A stretch of 64,000 bases of DNA, from NCBI GenBank assembly GCA_013399305.1, contig VXAI01000067.1:2742152-2806151 (forward strand), in the 5' to 3' direction. The stretch is from Rostratula benghalensis. Taxonomy: Eukaryota; Chordata; Aves; Charadriiformes; Rostratulidae. This document shows positions 13,501 through 28,500 of this stretch, in pieces (positions within the stretch are counted from its first letter, which is position 1; every line of letters starts with the position of its first letter). Made by a program: the position numbers and the translations under genes. The notes under the pieces are model-generated. The model worked only from the letters and a program-made list of their open reading frames with translations. It was not told where the DNA came from and searched no databases.

Positions 13501-16500
13501 AAAAAATGTTGTCCTAAAGAAGTAACAGTTGAACACTGCTTGCTAATACTTCAGCAAAACATTCTCCAGTAACTGAAAAAAAATACTTTCACAAGTTTTA
13601 CATTACAAGATATGACGACAATGAAAATGTACGTTGTTCATTAACTCCATTAGCAGGATCTAAAGTATCAGATTATTTTCTCTTGTATGCAGATATTTTT
13701 GTCTCACATCCTGAAGTTTCCAACATCAAACTACCATACTAAAAGCTGTTTATGTTACATTTATTAATATATAAAACATCAGTCAACCCCTTTTAAAAGT
13801 TAAGTTCTCTGAATAAGTTAAGGCAAAATGCTTAACCCATTCATAAGAACATAACACAAAAATAAAACTGATTTGAAGAAGAATCAACAACTATTATCTT
13901 TTCTGTTTGAAAAGTCAAGTATATCTTACAGCATGCCTATCCCTGCATTGGTCAGAGTTAGTCCCAAGCAGCAGCTCCAGAGCCATATCCCAAAGCTATG
14001 CTAACCTAAGACCCCCGGGGCACCTCAGCTGCCAAGCCTTATTTCAAAATAAGGATTCTTGTGAAAGGCATCCACTTTTTGTCTTTGCTAACATGCTTCA
14101 TTGTTGCATACAGGCATGTATGTGTGCAGGTATTATGTCTCCCCCAAACTTCTTACAGTTTCTGGTAAATAAAACACACCTTCTTGCAGACAGACATTTC
14201 AACTGCAGCAATGATGAATCCAGATCAAAGCACCCAGACTGCGTTTTTCTTTGAGGGACCTCAAGAGGGAAAGAAGATGCTAATTTGAAAACTGTACCTC
14301 TAGTAAGGACAATTTTGCCAAGTAAGCACAACTTAGCCAAGAATTTTTATGACATTACAAAATTATAAAAATAGAACAGAAGAGAGTTAATTCCTACACA
14401 TTCTAAACTCAGAGAAGAAAATTCTAAAATTATAAATGACAAAACTGTAAGTTCTGGTTTACAAGAAGTACTTAAATAAAGACTCATTCGAGAGGCTGAT
14501 GTCTCTTTGGAATGGTACAGTACATTACTAATAAACAGGCTGTAACAATTCCCATCCAAGTTCCCTGAAAATACAATAGCCTCTACAAGCATTGAAAAGT
14601 AAGACATATCATGTGTTGATCACAGATTTCAACTTCAGTAGTTTTAATTGGGAGACTACCTTTTTCTTTAGAACTCCCATCAACCTACCAAGAACAGCAA
14701 CACTTCCCCAATGCCTTTCTGTCTTATCACAGCTGCTTTGTATCACTTAGTCATTCAATGACATCTCTCATTTCTTAAGTATATATGGTACAAACTGTTC
14801 ACAGAAACAAAAGCTTTGGAATAATAGGCAATCAAGTATTAATAACTCACATAAAAACTCTTAAATGACAAAATATGTTAGCTTACACTTAAAACACTCT
14901 TCAAAACGCTTTCTTTTGTGCTCTAAAATAGCACCAAAGCATTCTTTTCTTTTGACACAGAATTTTCTAGTGTCACTTTTTGTTAATCTTGACAGGATCT
15001 CAACAACTACCTCTAATATTTTCTTTTCCAGAATTTATGTTCAACTTCATCTCAGTGTTAAATCTCAAATTTCCACTTGCACGAGTATTCACTCTGACAC
15101 TGAAAGTAAGCACACACACACTAGGTGATTTGTCACATTTTCTACCATATGCAGATATTAAAAGAACAAAACACCTGCTTTCTCGTTTAAAAGACAAGTT
15201 ATAATTTCAACAATAACTTACAGGACTTGATAGCAAGGGCAATCCAGTTCTGGGATGAAAAGCCTTGGTTGAAGTTCCATCCAAGGATCGAAAATTATGT
15301 TTCCGCCATGTAGTTGTGTTTTTTAGAGATGGTGGTGCTTTCTGTCAGCAAAACAAATTTACTCAAGTTATCAGTGGGGCATTTCAATGATCTATCGTGG
15401 TGATACTTTGCTTGCTGTAATGGAGAAGACTGGTGGATCCAGAAGAACAACAACCAGGTAGATCTGCACCACACTAGCATATTATGAAATATTCAGTATA
15501 AATCCCCCTTGACTCAATCTGCAACGACACAGTCTTCTCAGTAAAGATCACAGACCACATTCAGTCACTGGTATATTTATAAAAAGACAGGATGCCTCAC
15601 TGCCTATGGAAACTGTTGGCTCTAATGCTATCACATTAGCAGAGTAAGACAATGTTTTCTCAACTAACTTGTAATTAAGAACGTTTGGGTGAGGCACTAC
15701 TCAGTGTTACTTCAGACCACCAAGAAGACAACAGTAACATGCTGCTTCCTATGAAGTCAGACTTAAACCCCTGTTCACGTGAGTCCTTAGCAGATACAGG
15801 GTACCCGCTATCTGACTAAGAGCAGCTGTAAGAATTGGTCTTTTCCTCAATATTTACCTGTACATCTGGGTTCTTCAGCCGCTCACACTTAACTACACTG
15901 TCTTCTGTAGATTTCTTCTGAGTGCTTTGGATGTCGAGGCCTGTTGGGTCTTCATTCTCATCATGTGTAGTTTTTGTTTTATCTTGTTTGGTTTTGTTTT
16001 TGAAACCGTCATGGTCTATATTTAAATAATTTTCAATACTAATAAGTTGAGTATTTTGCTCATAAATATTTGGTTTTTTTGAGTCTTTATCTAAACACTT
16101 GAGCTCATTTTTGTGCAAAGAGTCAGATAACTGCATCACAGCTGCTTTTTTTGTACCTTCAAGTATTTTGCATTTATCTATCTGTAAATAGTTAAAACTG
16201 TCCATGCCATTGTTCTCACTAGCAACAGTTCTTTCTTTAAGTTTATTTGAGCAAATCTGTTCATCAATGCTGCTGAAATTTGAACACTGTTTAATTCTAT
16301 TTGTTATCTGGTCTTTCTGTGCATAACCAGAATGTATCGTTTCCAATTTATCTGACAATTCAGATTTATTTTCTTTAATACACGATGATGATGTGTGAAT
16401 GTTAGTAAATGCATGAGAAGTTTTATTTGAAGTCTGATGAAATGCATTTCGGACAGCTTCACTGGGTTTTGCTAAAACAAGTTTTCTTCTTGCTTGGAGT

Positions 16501-19500
16501 TTCAGGGAAGACTTCAATTCTCCATCAAACCTAGAAGGACTGATAGGAGTATCAGGTGTCTTCGTTCTTGATTTACTGGTGTCTTCTAATAACGAAAAAT
16601 CAGACTTAGCTAAAGAACCAGAAGACAATTCCTTGCCTTTCTTCAGCAAGTTCTCATCTTCGTATGTACTTCGGAAAATTTTTGAAGTAACTGGGCTAGT
16701 CTCATGCACTTTGAATGGACGTCCAGCAACATGAGAAGTAGCTGGATCACAATGGATCAAGTGTTGAGCAATCCTTGCTATCACCTCCTGCCTCTCCTGG
16801 AGCAGAGAATCAATCAGGGGATTACTCTCTCCTGCCAACTGACGGCCATAGTGGTTCACTGGAACATGGGTATCGAGTGGTGGGACCTCTGGTATTGCTC
16901 TAGTTTTGCCTTCACCACCATTTTCTTGTATTGCATTGTCTAAGTTAGCAGTAGAAACAGGGGACGTTTCCTTGCCTTTCCTTGACAAGTTTTCATCATC
17001 ATAAGTACTCTGAAAAGCTTTTGGTACAGCCGAGCTGTTTTCATGTGTGTTGAATGGACGTCCAGCAACAACGGGGGAAGTAGCTGGATCACAGTGAATC
17101 AAGTGCTGAGCAATCCTTGCAATGACTTCTTGTCGTTCTTGAAGTAAGGAGCCTATCAAAGGATTGGTTTCTCCTGTGGGCTGATGAGAGCAATGACTAT
17201 TTGAAACACGGGAATCAACCAGAGAAAAGGATTTAAAAGTTCTGACAGGTGTTTCATGAGACTGTGTCTTATTGTCTGCTGTAGCATTATAACCCTGAAC
17301 TTTAGACTGTGATGCTTTAAAGTCAGATCCAAGTCCGGTAGATGGATAAAGTTTTAAATTTCTGATAGATGTAGTAAACTCAGATGTCTTCTTTCCATTA
17401 AGTAGGCCTTCAGGTGTCATTGTCCATGTCTGTTTCCCACAGAAGCGCTGGGGACTGGAGGTACTGCATTGCTGTGCCACGCTGGAATCGCTGTGCTGAT
17501 GTAACTTACGCTCTTGCATTCGCTTTTCATAAAAGCTAAGGTTGGTGTGAATACTACAGGTCAAAACTGGGTAGTTTGATTGTCTGGGCAAGGACTGGAC
17601 GCTGACTCTCAAGGCCACATTGTGAGAAACGTTAGGAACGGGAAAGACGTGCTCAGTTGGTGTCTGGGAGAACGTCCATTGCAAGTCCACATCTGCAGCG
17701 CTCACCCTGAAACAATACAGAAGGGCATTCACAGCAATCTCTGAAGGAAGAGTCTTTAATTATCTACATTGTAACAAGAATATCTAAGAAAAAGCACTAG
17801 ACACCAGCAACTGCTGTACTTTGCGAAACACAGGCATCTTACACAGCTGCCAAAGTACTGGACCAACAACATGGCACTTTCTGAAAGCGAACAGGAAAAC
17901 AGGAGTGGAGAATGGTTTTAAGACAAGTTGCAACAACCTGCAAATGAGGTTTTTTCCTATCCCAGACGTACCTGTACAGAATGTTTCGGGGAACAGCACC
18001 ATGTGAAACACTCAGCCATGCACTTAGCTGAGAGAAGAAAACAAAAGAGCGAACAGCCAATAAAAGGGTCTTCTCTTCAATAAATCGATCTCCACTCCTA
18101 GAATACATTCAGAGAAACACACAGATGTCAGTAAGAATATATGAAGAGATCTACTAGAACATTTTCAGATCTTCAGGTAAATCAAACAAAACAACAGAAC
18201 TCCTCAAACATTTTAAAGATTAGAGAGTCTGATTTGTTTTTTATCCACACAATACTTTATTCCATTTAACATAACAAATAACATAGAAAAAAATACTATT
18301 TTCACCTAGGAGCATTTCATACTCAGCATTGAACACTAGGTGCACTGCAGAAAGCATGAGCACAGGAAGACTAAGGTTAAAACATGCTTAGATTTCACTG
18401 GTAAATAGCAGTCTTCTTAGATCAGTCCTCGTGGCAAAGGGCCAGTTCAAAACCACTCAGCAATTACTTTCAGGACAAAGTTCTCACAGCTATCTGCTAA
18501 TCTAATATCCAACTTACTGTCGAGGAACTGGCTCCAAAATCCACCTTTCTAGCAGCAATGCATCTTGTTTGATTACAGGATCATTTAAATCATTCCCCTC
18601 TGTGGTGGGCCCTTCATCACTATAGCAACAGTCTGGAAGCAACATCACTTCTACCATGATTGGAATACTGTTCTTCCACAGTAGCATAACCTCAGATCTG
18701 GTCCGCCTGGCTTGACGACACTGAGGGAAAGAAAAGAAAATGTCAACATGTGCAAGCCATAAAATTACCAACCAGATTTAAATCTTTTAAAAACATGTTC
18801 CAATGTACTGGGTCAAATTCTGTAAACTTTAACCAAATCAGAGATAAGGTTCCAGAGGCATTGAATGAAAAATAATTAACAAATCCTTTATAATTACCAT
18901 TTGGACAATTTCTGTAGAAAATTACAAGAACTCACAGAAATATATTTCCCCAAGCACTATACTTCGCTACCTTGTACTTTGCTCTCCAAAAGTTATCCTC
19001 TTGGATGGACACACTCAAGCACTAAATAGTCTGTGTCTTGGAGCAGGCTAACTTCTGCAAGAATAATAACTTAAATGGGCACAGTACTTAGGAACTTCTT
19101 ACTTAGAGAGATTACCTAAATTCTATGTGCTTATATGGTTTTTTGATCACTAACTTTTCAACAATACCTGGAAAAAGCAAAAAGTTAGGCAAGTCAGCCT
19201 ACATTTTCTCAAAAAAAAAAAAAAAAAAGAAAAGAAAAATCAACCCCAGACCAAGAATGCCAAGTATAGCACTTGCCATTTGCATAATAAAGACTCAAAT
19301 AGGTACTGCATTCAGGTAGTCGTGCAGAATTTCATGTTCAAGGATAAAAGGCTTAATGATCTCTCATTTTAAGGACAGATCTATTAATAGTACCATACTG
19401 AATTAAATACTTGTTTAAATGTGGGACTGACAGAAAGCAATTCTTATTCATGCTTAACCATGAACCCACTGTGGGGTTCTCAGTTGACTTTAATCATGGG

Positions 19501-22500
19501 GGCAAGGATGCATGCCATGACACTTAAAATGAAACGGGTACCATCATACCTGAGCCAGTTTGTCGCTGCATTCATGCTTAGTTGTTGGCGGCTGACTCGA
19601 TTGTGCCGGCGGGCAATGAAAGCCCTCTGTTCTGCCCTTGATTGAATACTCAGGTGTTCGACCTTCAGTGATCAACAAGGCCAAGGAGACCAGGAACTCC
19701 TCAGCTTCATACTCAAAGTATTCATCCAAAGTATCTGTCATTTAAAAAAAAACAAAAAAAAAAACAAACCAAAAAATAATGACGCCGGCTGTATAATAAG
19801 CTTTATAAGCTTTCAGCTGTTGGCTGTCCCCTCAGTTTTTCAGTTACACTTACAGCAAGATCTTTGTATCAGACTGGCTGCACTCCCCATAAGCACCAAG
19901 TTACTGTAGCACCACAAAACACCTTTCTTCATCTCATAATGCTGTCACTACAAGTAGACAGACTTCAAAATACTAGAAGCTTCAGTTAGTAACTGTTCAA
20001 TACACCAGATTTCAGCAGTGCTGAGAAACCACTGTTTGTGTGGTGAACCACAGCTGGATCACAGCTTCTCTAGAAGAACAAAAGTTTCCTGGTCTCGACT
20101 GGGAGAAGTCTGATGGCAGTATGAGTTGGCATCATTAGTATCATGTGATAGCTAGAAAGAGAAGCTACAATGTCATAAAATACATTAAAAATTGAATAAG
20201 TATAAAATAGAAAGATTTACTTCCATTAGAAAAAGTGGGACACAATGTTCTTTACAAGATTTGTATTGCAAGTTCCTCCTGCTGAGAGCAAGGCTTACTT
20301 GAGAGGTCCATTTTTAGTTACCATTAACACACAGGAAAGGTTCCCAAGGAACATATGGAGTATTCATTGTTTCATACCACAATCAATCTAAACTTGTGCA
20401 AAGAATTAAAACTCAACAAGTCTCCGCAGACAAAACAGCAGCTGGCATTACTCTTCATGAATTACCCTGGTATGCTTGATTCCCACAGAGGTAGGATGCA
20501 TCAGTTGCATGATTTTATGCTGTTTTGTAGAACACCCTTCTCCTCCTCCTCCCTCATCACGAGGTTGTCACACAATTCAAACAGATTCAAGTAAAAACAG
20601 CTTGTGTCATTCCCCTCTCTGCTTGGAAACGCTTAAATTTAAAAATGATTTAGTTACTGAAGATGCTACAGAAAATTCTCTCTTCCAAGAAAGCTAAAAT
20701 ACATTCACTTCTAAGTTTATTTTAAGAGCAGCAAAGAAAAGCAGGTGGAGACAAGGCTGACAGTGGTTCTTTACCTTTATTTTTATGCTTTAAGGGAACA
20801 AAAGCACATTACTTCCTTCACCATTTTAGCTTAAATGTCCTATGTCATCCACCAAAACAAAACTGCCACAGGGACCGAGTTAATTTCTATTCATGTTTTG
20901 ATTACCATGCATAAAATACCTTTCCACTTGGGGAGGAGGGGGAAAAAAAAAAAAAAAAGAAAAAAAAACAACTTCAGAAGTCTCTTTTGTCTTCATTCCC
21001 TGATAGGCAGAGTATTTGGCAGACACAGCAAGACAGTCTTGAGAGATCCATACAAGAGAGGATGCTAGAAACAAAAGCTCCAATTAAATATGCAATTACC
21101 TGTATATGCAAAATGTAAAGTGTGTAAAACTAGCTTTAGCATGCACAAATTTGCCTAGCCCAAGCTTGTACTCCATGGACCCCAGGGCTTACAGCCTATT
21201 TTGAGAGTTCTGCATAAAGTAAATAAGAGAAGTCAGCCCACTGCCAGGGCACTCGGTTCGCAGCACAGCAGTTCTCATCTTTACTGACTTTTTTCACCAT
21301 TTTTAAAGGAATGCACTGACACAGCTGGGTGATTTGGGTGGCAGGAATGGCTGTAGTGGGGACCCTCTTTCCGTTGTGCACCCCCATCTGTGCGTGGCAC
21401 AGTGGTACAGCACTCCTGACCTGCTGTACACATCACATCTGCACATACACAGCTGGGAAAAGATGCCAGGCACTGGACTGCCTCAAACAGTGGGGAACGG
21501 TGAAGAGGCTCTTCCCAAACAGCCACTGGAGCCAGCTGCCTGCCCCCCACCCTGGGGAGCACTCCAGCAGGGAAGGGACCACAGCCCTGGAAGAACAGGG
21601 TGCTGCCAGGACAAGTCATCTGACCACCGCCTGCCCTCGGGCAGAAGAAAAGCCAGAGGACAGATAAATTACTTGGGAGTACAGCACGTGAACAATACAT
21701 TGCATCATCTGGCATGAGTTAAAATGGTCATTCATCTGACGTATGGCAGAAAATTACTAATAAAGGGTGCATGAAAGATTAAAGCAGTGGTAAATAACAG
21801 AGAGGACAAGAGTAGTAATATGAGTCACCTAGAAAATTAGGCACCTACAATTCTTACTATTTTTTTTTAGCTGAAAGTCTGATGAACTATAGGCGAGGTA
21901 CACTTACAGATAGGGAAATGGGATTTGGAAAGACTCTGAAAAGGATTTAGGTATTACAGCTGACAAAAAAAAAAAAATAATCACAGTATTATCTTGCTGC
22001 TAACATAAGCATCATGCTCATCTTTGTATGTCCAAAGGCCGTGGTAATGTTAAGAAAGCCACAGCAGGAAGGATCACTACTGGAGTATTTTTCCATACTC
22101 TGACACAGGAGTTCTAAAAATCTAGAAAGCGTTCAGCAGCAGTGGAATTCATTTAAACAAGAATTGCTTCAAGAACAGACAAGAATAGTCTGCTTAGCAA
22201 ATTAAACAGAAGGGGAATTAATCTTTAAGAAAATGCGTTAGAGGAACCCTGTTTAGTTAAAATCTGTAAAAACATATATGATTTTAAATAGAAAAAGAGA
22301 CAGCTTGACTGCTTAAGAGCTCTCTCAAGTTTGATTAAGATCTGCATGTTTCTATGCAGACAAATCTTACCTCAAACACCTTCCTACTGTAACAGAAATG
22401 TCCACAGTAAGATGTGATACATGAAAATTTACACGAGACAATTTTAAATAGCAAGTAAAATAGACATGCCCTGTAATTAACATCAGCAGCTTGCCGTGTG

Positions 22501-25500
22501 AGGCAGTACACCTTCTATTATTTGGCCCTTTTTTAGAAAGGGTCCATATTTGATCAAAAGTTTCTGGACTTGACACAAATTAACAGATAAAACTTATGGC
22601 CTGAGTGCTTCTGGTAAGCTATTTGGATTCAGGTAAAAAGCCCACCACCTTTTTGCTTTAAAAAAAAAGTTATTCCAAAGCTTATATTATATACTTAAAA
22701 CGCTCAGAGGCTTCACAGATATATAGCACAAATTGACATAAGCCATAGACAGTTTAAGCACATCCAAATGCAAGATCCAGCTAACCTAGTAAATGCACAA
22801 GAACTAATTAATAAAGCAAGGCAAATAAATCTGAAACAATTACTCAAGATTCAGAATATATATATGATACTAGTTTATATAAACAGATCAAACTTACTTT
22901 TGGGTTCAATTTGCAAACATCAAGCCTGTTATTTCAGAAGCAATCAGCTTCTTGCCTTAAGGATGGAAGGGGAGACCCATCTAGCCATAGAGACATATTT
23001 GTATTGGCTGCAGTTATAAAAAAAAAAATGTTGTTTCAAAATAAAAACTCCATCTCCTTAAAGATTAATAAAAAAAACAAGTATCGAACTAGGAAGTGGT
23101 ACTGTTTCCATAACAGGAACAGGGCTAACATTTTAAAATTCTGTGAGCAATGTAACAGACCAGATATTTGATCCAGGCTTAAAAAAAGAAAACAAAAATT
23201 AAAGCAGACACAGCAATGGATATTAAGAAATGTTTTCCTACAACGGTCATGAGGGATATAGTGACTTTTTAGCTACATTATATTTCTATATTATTTAGCA
23301 ACTTCTAAGAGTTTTCATAAAGGAAAAAGCCCTATAAATATCGAGAAGCCTGGTAATTGTTCCTATAGAACAGACACAGATGATGCAAGTTGATGTAATT
23401 GAGGACAAGAGTGGAAAGACATTTCTAGAAACAGAAAACTCAGTGTTTAGTGAGAAAAAAGTCTTACTGTGTGTGTAACTGTTTGCTTTTGTGTAAGAAT
23501 CAGCCCTGCTTAAGACACACATTATATTGTGCATAGAATAACCTCAATCCTATAATCTGACTATACAAATATGATTATTATTCTGCTTCATCTCTAGCAA
23601 TGCAACATGCAAGTATATAGCATAAATATACATCCCAGCAGTGTCTGGGTTTTATTCCCCTTGAAATAGCAAAAAATCCAGGTAGTTAACACAAGCACAT
23701 GAGAATTACAGTTATAAGCCACTACAGCCCTTTAATCAATACATTGAAACTAAAGTTTATTGACCGGGTAGTCACAAGAGAGAGCAGCAGATGTCACACT
23801 ACTCTAGGGGGTAAAAAGAAAAATATAGATTTAGACTGAAGCTAGTACACATAAAGCAAAACATACAATGCTGGAGAATTTAAATTAGGAGGCACATCAT
23901 ACTATCTTTGTTTCCTGCCCATACCAACCTCAGTAAAAAGCTCATTTAACCAGAGATGTCATGAAGACATTCTTCAAACCCTTGTCCTCCCCTGTCCATT
24001 GCACACGTGCACAATCACAGCAGCACTGGAATAAAGAGTAAAATTCAGATCTCTCCCAAAAAAGTTAAATTGGCTCCTATCTTAAAACATCTATGGAAGT
24101 TAGGTATGTGGTACTAGTGAGTCCCAAAATCCACCTAACTGTAATGCAAGGACTCTCCCAAAGCTTCAGTTAATCCTGTGGTGCCCAGCTGACTCCTTTC
24201 CCAACTAGGTCACACTTGTGTAGACCAACTCCCTTCCCTTTCCTACCACAGCATTTTCTGTAGTAATTACAGAAAACGTTTTCCTGAAATACATGTATTT
24301 AGAACAGCATTTAATCCATTTTCTCAGCTTAGACAGGAAACAAAGACATTCGGTACCATGTAACCCATTGTGCTCCAGGGGCCACCAGAAGAAACATATA
24401 CAAGCCAGTGCCCTGCCCTGCCTGGGGCCAGCCAGGCAGTGAATGGCCCCAGCAGAGCTCCTCCTGCCACGACCAGGCAGTCCTACAACTGTAATCTTTC
24501 TTAGACCATGCTTATTTTATTGTCCTAGCACCTTTCATACCACACTGGACATCACAAATAGCTACTGCTTGTCCTCTCCTCAGGAGAAGACCTTTTGGTA
24601 AAGTGCCATTCTTCAAAGAAAGATAAATTTGTTCACTTTGAAGTATCCATCAGTCCTGACCTCCACTGATTTGGAGGGCTACTTTCTTGAGAGCCCATGG
24701 AACAACTAATAATTGCCTTTAAATATGCTCTATAACAGTCCAGACCTTTAGGCATCCATAATGGAGTTTGAAGGCCACTGATTCAGAGCAATCAGATTTC
24801 TATTTCATTTCTTAGGAAGTTAAAACCCAGTAAGCAAAACACTAAACAAAACACAGAGTGCACGATGTGGGCTGTTCAGACTCCAAGCTGACACAAGCCC
24901 TGCTCCTGCCCTGCTCCAGCTGTCCAGCAGGCACCATTGCATGGTTGTTCACCTTCACTCTCCTTCCTTCATGTGCCACAGTTTTGTTCTGAAAGACTAA
25001 AAATATTGCTTGGACCATATTTTTTGTACTTTTAGTACAGCCAGTCCACAAGGAGATGCTTCAGTCTAAGAGTCCCATGGCAGGAGAGTCAGGCACACTG
25101 GAGAAAAAGGGGCTGTCAGCATTCAGAACCCATCACCTTCTAGCAAAGGCATCACTCTACATTCAAAAAAGTCCAGCAAAAGCTCTGTGGCCCTTCTCCC
25201 AAAACAGTCAACTCTGAATAAACTTTATTATATCGCTATTCCAAGAAGTAGGTTAAAGGTAGTTCCATATTTTAAGAGTAAGGATTCAAGAAACTACTGT
25301 AAAGGAAATGAAACACAATGTAAACATTTGACTAAGAGCTTCTCTTCTGGAATTAGAAACACCTACAGATGCTTCAGTTAACTAATTCCGTGTTGTACTT
25401 CACTTCAAAAGAAAGCTGCCCTTGAACCCCCCAAATTCATGATTCTCGGAATGAGCATCATGTTGTGTCTGCATATTACAAACCGGTCATTATATCTGAA

Positions 25501-28500
25501 GTCATATGCTTCAAAAGCCTTGCAATATTAAGAGTTTAAGTATACTTTAGGCTATCAAGAGTTGAAGTAATGAGATAGCCTACTTGCTTCAAGAAACAAG
25601 CTTTTAATTAAGTTCACTTAAATTCAGGCAAACACAATGAAGTATTTAGCTTATCTTAGCAATATTCCTATAGTTATTTTTCCCCCCACCTTGACTCCTG
25701 TCTTATATTCTTAGGGCCCAAAATCTTTGAGCTTTGGGACAGCCACTATGAAAACATGAGGAGAGCAGCACAGTACCACATCTTACTCTTGCCACCTCCT
25801 TACTTTTCCCAGGGCACCAAACTGAACCACTACCCGATTATCAAAGCAGTCCAGGTGTAGGCAGGAAATGGCCACTTCAGAACTTTACATTAGGATTGAT
25901 GCTATGGATTCACCTGCTATTCAAAGTAAATAGAGTATAAGCTATAAACCTAGGACCTATTTAGTTTTGTGTAGGACAACAGGAATCCACCTGCTTTTGT
26001 GTGGTTACACCAGTTTGTAATTAGAACAACAAAGCACACCATCTTACAAGTAAGGGGATATTTTTAAAAATCAAGACACAGCTACGCAGCAGCTGATGAA
26101 GTTACTCCAAAGCTCCAGAGCAATAAAAACCAATCAGTACCAATCAGTGTCATCAGCCTGACTCCAGACTGCAGCACTGCAGTAACTCACCTGCTCTGTG
26201 TGTGCATCACTGCCCATCTACTGCATGCCTCTGCTGGGTGCCTCTCACAATACCCTGAGCTAATCTCCAGGCAGCTTTACCGTAAATGAAGTTACCAAAA
26301 TAAAAATCATCTGAAAAATCAGTCTCCAAGGAAAAAAACCCAAACACAAACACAAAACCTTACAATTCACATTTGCCTAAAATGTAGTTTCAAATGGCTT
26401 AATGAGTACAGAAATAAAATCCCGTTAAGTTCATTTAAAGCTTAAATTTCCTGCAGTAAATCTGAGAAACTACTGCTCTTTGAGAGTGTAAAATGCAGAC
26501 TGTTAAACTGATCTGGGTGTTCCCATCTTGCTTCCTGCGTTTTGGCTGACATCCTATTTTGCCATCATCGTACTGCTTACTGAGTCACTTCTCTTCTTCC
26601 AACTGTAGCTTTCTATTTTTACTTAAGCAACAACAGTTTAACCTGCTTCTTTTGATTTTTTTGGCATTAAACCAAAATCTAGATCCAATATTTGCATTTT
26701 GATCAAAGAAACCAGTTCTACTTTCTCTTAACTGGACAAAAAGGAACACTTACGAACAAACAATGTAAGCTGAATTTCTTCTTGCTCCACAAGGAAATCA
26801 AATTATGAGTAGGTCAATGGTTATGATTTCATTGTCTGCATTTAGTAGAAGGAAAGCAGTATCTGAAAATGTGAACTTTGAGGCTCCTTTCAAACCTCAG
26901 TTCAAAAAAAGTTACAAGAGAACCTGTATGTTCTATAATACCGTTGTTCCACTGTATCCTGACACAGGTAAATAAGTACTGAAATGTCAGTGTAAAGCTG
27001 TAAGATTTTCAGTGCTGCAACATTCAGCATTTTAAATATAAGCCAGTTGGAGGAACAGAACACACACTTTTTGCTGATCCCTAAACTTACTAGTCTACAG
27101 AACAGGTTACAAAAAGGGCTACTTGTACCAACATGCTGTAACTGGACAGGTACTGAAAGCAAAGCCTTAAGCACACATCATTCAGAAGCAGACTAAGTAA
27201 TTTCTGAGTTTTCCATTCATTCTTCTCTAGCTTTTTACATTTTTCCCTTGATTAATTGTTGCTCTGCCTACATTAGATTATGACTTGAAAAACCCATCTG
27301 AACAAAAAAACCTTAAAAAATTATAAAGCAGTAGAATTTCTAATTCTGCAACGCAGAACTATTTTTGCGTTTCAGTATTTCTGTTAGCTCATGAAAGAAA
27401 ACAATTAGGAGAAACCATCTCTTTTAGAATTAGCATGTGGCACTAAGTATAGAATAGACACTCAGCTGTAACTGGGAGGAAATAAGGGGCTTATATCTAG
27501 CCTTCACTCTCACTGTCAATAGTGCGATTTACCAACCTTATAAGTATGCTGATACAAACTTTGCAGAATTATGTTGAAAACAAATTACTGAAATGCTCCT
27601 GTTTTAAATCCCACCCTAGTTCACAGGAGGAAGCAAGGACAATGTGGAGATCAGACCTAGGCTAGCTTCACAGTCACCACCACCACAATGTGAAACCGTG
27701 TCCAACATGATTGCTCTGGGGAGCTGAAGGAGCTGCGTGTCACCCTAGAGCAGAAAACAGAGCGCACTTAAGCTTACGGAGTATGTGAAAATTTCTTCCT
27801 CAGGTGTCTTCTGGAAAAAAAGCACTTTCATATTGAAATACAATTTTCCAATATGATATTTCTAGATATATCATATATTCATTTTAAAAATATATAAAAA
27901 AATTTCACACTTCCTTTACTGATATTAATGACGATTATTATTTCATATTTCATCAAAGCTTCCCCAGACAAGGAAACTGAGATGAGAATAATGGTGGCTG
28001 AAGACCATCTTCACTATTATTACTCACTAATTCAAGAACCAGCTTAGCAGCAACTACATGGCTGAAAACATAGAGACTGAAGGTTTTCATTGACTCACTC
28101 AACCTGATGTTAGCTGTAAGTATCGTTCTGCAGTGGCTCCATAGCTGTTGCTTTCTTTTCAAAGGAAGCCCAACGTGAATTAACAATAAAAAAGCACATG
28201 TATTTGGCTAAGCCTCATCTCTTTCTGAAGGCATATCATCCATGCAGTTTCAGCAGTGGAGAACTGGAAAGCCTAACTTCTTTGGACAGCAATAGATCCC
28301 TCCAGGTTGACAGCACCTCTGCATTAAATTCCAGCTGCGATAGCATTTTTCTCATACATAAAACTTCTGGCATGTATTTTTATTTGAGGCCTTAAACACA
28401 ATACAACTCAGGACAACAGACATAAGTTTCCTCTTTAATTTTTTTAACAACACAGTTTGACAAAGATTCAACTATTTGCAGACTTCTGCAATATTTTATA

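Larger units (their letters stand above)
12464..15221 (-). other. ATOSA introns 8, 7 and 6
   Basis: Intron 8 is 12464-13275, intron 7 is 13385-14179 and intron 6 is 14260-15221; exons 8 and 7 lie between them. All are GT-AG, AT-rich and free of recognisable repeats apart from the A-run at 13387-13405 (a T-run on the sense strand at the exon 8 acceptor). Confidence 0.9.

Noticed and set aside
19735..19741. ATG directly upstream of the DTLDEYF block as the ATOSA start
   Set aside because: These bases are the end of the intron (TTTTTTTTTAAATGACAG|). The pyrimidine tract, the AG and the phase-1 match with the exon 1 donor at 51709 show that they are spliced out.
21281..21717. Overlapping 112-144-codon frames on both strands in a GC-rich patch of intron 1
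   Set aside because: Open frames on both strands at once reflect local GC content. No recognisable protein and no splice-site support was found. A transposon remnant was considered, but no family is recognisable.
26131..26151. Short tandem duplication of ACCAATCAGT in intron 1
   Set aside because: Two 10-nt units only; similar minor duplications (for example GACAGTTCAAA near 4877-4897) are ordinary.
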